Of a stretch of DNA of 64,000 nucleotides, positions 58,968-64,000 are shown piece by piece. A model generated the notes under the pieces. It had not been told where the DNA came from, made no database searches, and was given only the letters and a program-made list of their open reading frames with translations. The DNA lies in the NCBI RefSeq assembly GCF_050436995.1, contig NC_134769.1, positions 620,001 through 684,000 on the forward strand, read 5' to 3'. The stretch comes from Anticarsia gemmatalis (lineage: Eukaryota > Arthropoda > Insecta > Lepidoptera > Erebidae). Both the position numbers and the translations under genes were made by a program. Each line of letters starts with the position of its first letter. Position 1 is the stretch's first letter.

Positions 58968-59144
58968 TTCTAAAATAAATAAAAAAAACATCAATACCGT
59001 TTTGTCCGACTTGGGAATTAAACCCGGGATCCGGGATTAGCAGTCGTATGCTCTACCACCAAGGCTGAACGAAAACGTATAAACTGTGTCATATATTTTC
59101 GTTCAGCCTATATGTAACTCTTAGTAACTTTGGGTTAAAGTGGG
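58968..59144. repeat. Perfect 177-bp direct repeat, right copy
   Basis: This is the exact partner of 57188-57364, 1780 bases downstream and in the same orientation. Its flanks differ from the first base on either side, and no shared target duplication is visible. Confidence 0.9.
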
Positions 59145-62100
59145 AGCAAAATTAAAAACACAGAACTTCATAACCGAATAAAATTTTCAAATCACAATTT
59201 TTAAAAAATGTATGTAAGGGCAAATAGACACTTAAACACCTGAAACGGATTCAACCCCACAAGAATCACAAACAAAACTAAACAACCCTTCGCTGTACAT
59301 TAATAGGGGTGTTAATTGACACCCGCCCTAATTGCTGCCTTTTTATTGAAACCCGTGGTCAAGGGATACCCTTGACAGCCTTACTACGAACCTACGTTTC
59401 GACTTTTGTCACGAAAAGCAAGGTGGAAATCAGGACAATTAACAGGGTTCTGATTAATTGGGATGGGAGTAAGCAAAATATTAATTCAATTAAAGACAGA
59501 TGATCAGATATTTTTTTAGTCCACAAATACATAGGTGTTTTTAGCTTATAACTAGGCCATATATTATGTGTCCAACGTTCAAATGTTTGTAAATGTCCAT
59601 GACAATAGTAGTTCTTTGTGTGACGGAATTCTTTAAAATACAATTGTTTGCAACAAGTTTCTGTTTACTTGTTTAAAGCTAGAGAATAAAATACTTTTCA
59701 ACACTCACTGAACTTAGTTATTTTGGAATAGAAACTATAGTCCTTAAAAGTTCATCATTGAATAAGATAATTCTAGCTGCAAGCCTTAAAATTGTCTCTA
59801 CAAATCAGAAACATACAATAAATAGGAGCCCAACTTTCCCGAACGTAACACAACCCTGCCATAAACCCAACAGTATTTAGAACTTTGTCGCATTCACTCC
59901 GATATTATTTTAGGCCACGTTTAATTCTATGTAATTGTGACTCGGAATGGACAAAGGTTCCACTTAATTAGGCTCGTAGCCGTGTGTGCCCAAATTGCTG
60001 ATACCGAAATTTTCCAAGCCAACCCGTTTTGTTTTTAAATAGAATTTTCACGAGATTATTTCATGGCTGAAGTGACTTTACAGATTAAATCAGTGTTTTG
60101 GGCACAAAGGACACTGAAACCGGAATGTTCGAGAATTGTCAAATTGGACGGGAAATTGATGCGCAGAATTCGGATTAAGAATTAAATGATCAAAGGTCTT
60201 ATTGTTCTTCTTTAAGATTAAAGATTTGGAAAGAATCGGGACCCGTTCAAGTGTAAATCGTGAGTCGATCTTTTGATTTGTCAAAATAAATGAATATTTA
60301 AAAGGCTGGGGATTTATAACCACTTGGGGATATCAAAAGTCAGTTTGAAATTTGAGACGACTTGAATTTGATCGTTTAAACGACGAAATAGATAGCCTTC
60401 TTTAAATATATTAACTAAAGAAAAGTGAAAGAAATAATTAATGCGACTCTACGAAATAGTAATAACCCATTATTTTTCTACTGTAAGAATCGAGTTTCCC
60501 TTATAAAAAGGAAGACTTAGCAGAAAGTTATAGCTACAGGGAGAAGTCAAACTAAAATTTAACAGGCGCTATTTAAATCTGTGCGTCTGAATATAGAAAC
60601 AGGATGTCTGGCTGACTTTTCAATTTCATATACCTATATCGTAGGAACAGTCTTTTGAACATCAGTATATTTTTTTCTATAAACAACAAAGTAACATAGC
60701 GCCTTCTATAACAAACAAGCTTACGAAACTTACCGTTTCATTTTGAAATCAGATAACAATTACGCAACGAATATCCGTATCCCGCTCAAACGTTGCGTCA
60801 TACATGTTATTGTTGTGTTCCGAAATTGGCCCCTTTTGTCGCCAACACGCGAACACACCTAGTGGCCGTAAAAGCGCTATTTCTCAACCGTAGCTAAACG
60901 TTCGAATTCAACCCCTACCCCAGTGGCAAGGGGTGGAAATACGAAATGCATTTAGAGAAGTTTTTACCCATTGTAGATTGTTACTGCATTGTGAGTTGGA
61001 CAATAGCCTCGGACTATTGTTTTCATCAATTCGATTGTCAAGTTATGATTTATCAGGATTTTTCGTTTAGTCAATGATACGCTTTATTTTTAAGTTACAA
61101 TAGATATCTTTTGTGTGCTGTTCATTTTGTTTTTCCTGTACAGAGATTTTAATTTGATGTTGAACTTTTTGACTATTATTGTATTACGAGTATTCATTTT
61201 CGTTTGGTGGTACACTAAAGTATTGGATTTATTGTATGAAAGCGTATCTAAGTCCTCTTCTGATCTATATAATGTCTAATCATGAAGGTGGTAAGAGATT
61301 TCCACTACAAAAACACACCTTTGAGTACAACAAGTATATAACCTGAATAATACATGTATATAACATTGTAGTTTTCAAAATAAGGCATAAAAAAACTAGT
61401 CTAGTAAGGATCTGAAATCTAAAAAGAATCGAGATGCTATCTTAAATGGAATCATATTAAATGCGTTCAAGTATATTTTTTAGCATAATGTAAAATATTA
61501 GCCTCAAGCAAAAAATTACATCAGCTATAAGAACTAGTTGATTCGCGCCACTTCTTTTGCGGCTATTTTTATTTGTAGATTTATAAAAGTTGAGTCGTGT
61601 GGCTTGATTTCTAACAAAATACAAAATAAATTTTCGAGATATTCGTTTAGTCTATCACCACGCCAAAAACGACATATAGCAAAAAACTAAAACATACACC
61701 AGCATTTTAATTCTTATCAGAAGAAGATTAAATATCTACGAAATCGCAAATAATCGATAATGATAATCAAATTATATACATAATAATGAAAACAAAGACA
61801 TAATACAACAAATCAATCATGAATGGAAAAGTAACGAAATTAATTCACCCCCTAAGGGTGGTTCCACCCCTTTATTTTCCTATTATTTCACAGTAAGAAA
61901 ACAGGCTTTTGTGCCGTTTCGATTGAGTGGGTATGAAGCCATAGCCATGGAGGCTTTGACTGAAATTGTGGACAATTTCACCGAATGCGTTCAGGTGAAA
62001 TATGACAGAGATTTTATGGGTATTTTTGGATTTCCTTCTTTGGGATGCTGAGATTATGTAATGATTTGGACTACTATTGTGATATATTCACTAGAATGTT

Positions 62101-62731
62101 GCTATTTCTATTATCCTATTTATTTTGGTAGTGAATGGTATATTTTCAAAATAAGTCTGACAATATTTAGCTTTTATTGATGTCTTAACAATCAATCAGT
62201 GAAACTGTCAGTTTTTTAGTCAATAAACGGTATTGTGTACCCATAAATATAACGCTAACTATCCAAAAAAAAACTGAGCGGTTTCCTAAGGAATTGCCAC
62301 TTATATTGAACTAGCTTTCCGCCTGCGGCTTTGTTTTAAATTTCACCGCCTTTGGGGTGAAAAGTCTTGTCATGATCCCCTACACTGATCAAGAAATAAA
62401 TATACCAATTTTCAGCTTCTTGCGTCTATAGTTTTGGCTGGACATTATCAGTCAGTGAGTTAATAATTCAAAAACGGAAGAGTTTAAAAATAAATTATAT
62501 CGCATTCTTTACACAGTGCACAATAAAGAGATTTGTCATTTTATTCTCTATCCAATATGAACACGTTACATTCCGCTGCTACACATTATTTCGCGCAAAT
62601 AGCTCGTGTTAGAATTATCAGCGCGTCGGTGCGGCCACGCGGAATTCCGTAGGGGCTGAGCTCGTGACACCATGTTTGAGACAGGGGTTGATTCTTAGGA
62701 CTGTTGTTAGGGTTGTATTTATATATATGTG
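59145..62731. other. Non-coding interval
   Basis: No gene is recognised. Probable decayed minus-strand Helitron 3' ends are at 61534 (CTAGTTGATTCGCGCCAC) and 62311 (CTAGCTTTCCGCCTGCGG), the latter followed by TTTCACCGCCTTTGGGGTG. Confidence 0.4.
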
Positions 62732-63040
62732 GACTGCCTCTGTGGCGGTAGTGTATCCATTTGATGGTCATGAGGCTTTCATTTAGTAGAGCAAAATATT
62801 ATTGGTCCTTTTTAATTGCAGAAAATTTTGATAGTAATTGGTTATGTCCCTGGAAGCCCTGTGTCTGAAGTCGTGTGTGTGATAGTCACGAGGGTTTGAT
62901 TCGATGGGGTACAAGTACTTTTGGTATTTTTTAATTTATATCATAATATTTAGATAGTCGTCCGGTTACATGGGACTAACATTGTTAATACCAAATCTTG
63001 AGTGTATTTCGTAATATTTCTGCATACACAGTAGTAATTA
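62732..63040 (+). repeat. Dimeric tRNA-derived SINE with tail
   Basis: The first monomer is GACTGCCTCTGTGGCGGTAG, with its linker AGCAAAATATTATTGGTCC. The second monomer has GATAGTCACGAGGGTTTGAT (box B-like) and linker GTACAAGTACTTTTGGTATT. The body segment GGTTACATGGGACTAACATT follows (compare 45757). This is the same order as at 45239-45840, which supports a family with two tRNA-like units. Confidence 0.55.
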
Positions 63041-63699
63041 AACCAAGCGAATTTTCATTCATCCCTATTTCCGACCCCTTAAGGGTTGATTTTTGAAAAA
63101 CAACCTATGTATGATCCCATCTCTTCAACGAGTTCTATACTCATTAAAATCAGCTCAGATGTTTACCCATTGAAGTATAGCAGCTCTTTTATCAACACAA
63201 ATTTAAACCCTGACCTATAGGGGGTGAAACACCACTGTTGGTCAGCTTATGTGCTTATAGTACAAACAAACAAATTGTATTCAAAGATAGTTTCATATGT
63301 AAAGTTTTAGTTGTTTTTATACGTTTATAGGTCATAAACAAAAAGGTTTAGGGCGGTCATTTAATTCCGGCGGGATGTGTATGTAAATAAGATTTTTGGT
63401 GAAATTTGATAAGGTTTATACATTAGAGATTTTTATTGTAGCTGACGGTAAAAAACAAAGAAACAAAATAAGTTCATGAAATATTTATTTATTTGATGTT
63501 ACGTATAATAAATACTATTGTATTTAAAAAATATCATATCAAAGATGCGGAGATTATATTTAACGGTCTCAGAGGCCGTACTTTTTATTCTAACATGAAA
63601 CAAATATTTGCGTCATTAAAAGTGCGAGATGACGAGCATTCGTCAGAATTCAGAACAGAACAAGTACTAGTGATTAACAACACAATAAGTACTACTCAA
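63041..63699. other. Non-coding interval with Helitron-class interior
   Basis: ACCCCTTAAGGGTTGATTTT at 63074 repeats the motif at 43834. A frame at 63493-63741 (+) has no known motif and runs into the next Helitron. Confidence 0.35.
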
Positions 63700-63882
63700 T
63701 CTTTATATATATATTTCTTCTGTAAGTGTGTATGTCACTGAACTTCTCTTAAACGACTGGACCGATTTTGATAAAATTTGTGTGTGTTCAAGGGGATCTG
63801 TGAATGGTTTAGATTATTAAAAAATGTTTAAAATGTTCAAATTAAAGACGTGTGACAAGACAACATCTGTCGGGTCCGCTAG
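63700..63882 (+). mobile_element. Short Helitron, family 2, short form
   Basis: It runs from TCTTTATATATATATTTCTT to CTGTCGGGTCCGCTAG, between A and T. It matches the first half of 48695-49025 and then goes directly to the terminus. The 3' stem is GACA/TGTC only. Confidence 0.72.
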
Positions 63883-64000
63883 TATATTATAAATAGTTGG
63901 CTTATGCTATGCTAATGTGTGCGTACCTTTATATGCCTGTGCTTACTAGATTTGATTGTAATGGTGTTAATAGCCGTCCTGGGTTTAATGAGTAGAATAT
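63883..64000. other. Window end
   Basis: Nothing recognised. Confidence 0.4.

Noticed and set aside
57188..59144. LTR retrotransposon or TRIM with 177-bp LTRs
   Set aside because: No TG...CA ends, no target duplication, no primer-binding site, and the interior is a Helitron plus a SINE relic.

Overview
The window is AT-rich eukaryotic DNA, almost certainly from a moth or butterfly. It holds no recognisable host protein-coding gene. The lepidopteran call rests on its repeats: several tRNA-headed SINE families, 5S-rRNA-like SINEs and many short Helitron copies ending in GGGTCAGCTAG, all of which I know as common in Lepidoptera. Those consensus sequences come from memory, not from a search.

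The only intact protein-coding unit is a full-length non-LTR retrotransposon at 7099-12504 on the + strand. It has a short 5' leader, a zinc-knuckle ORF1 (7209-8723), an overlapping ORF2 (8710-12411) with endonuclease, reverse transcriptase and RNase H domains, an AATAAA signal and a poly(A) tail. A perfect 15-bp target-site duplication flanks it. Both frames are open, so the insertion looks young and may still be competent. ORF1 should bind the RNA; ORF2 should nick the target, copy the RNA and remove it.

This LINE lies inside an older minus-strand Helitron (ends at 7002 and 12982). The same Helitron also contains a minus-strand SINE (12520-12830) and the 3' tail of a second LINE (12838-12897).

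The rest is a graveyard of short elements. There are five copies of one approximately 245-bp Helitron family (13762, 27757, 36639, 43197, 49679), two of another (48695, 63700) and one long one (57531-58693). A MITE-like family has three copies (20060, 44676, 46921). There are at least seven copies or parts of one tRNA-derived SINE family, dimeric SINEs (45239, 62731), three 5S-like SINE pieces (4372, 6285, 44700), and LINE relics at 833, 23915, 31170, 34393, 39525, 49450 and 50222.

The most unusual local structures are a perfect 177-bp direct repeat (57188-57364 and 58968-59144) bracketing the long Helitron, two related palindromes at 40793-40906, and a CpG-rich island at 17490-17720 that could be a promoter or untranslated exon. 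The window reads as intergenic or long-intron DNA. I did not find a convincing new biological system.
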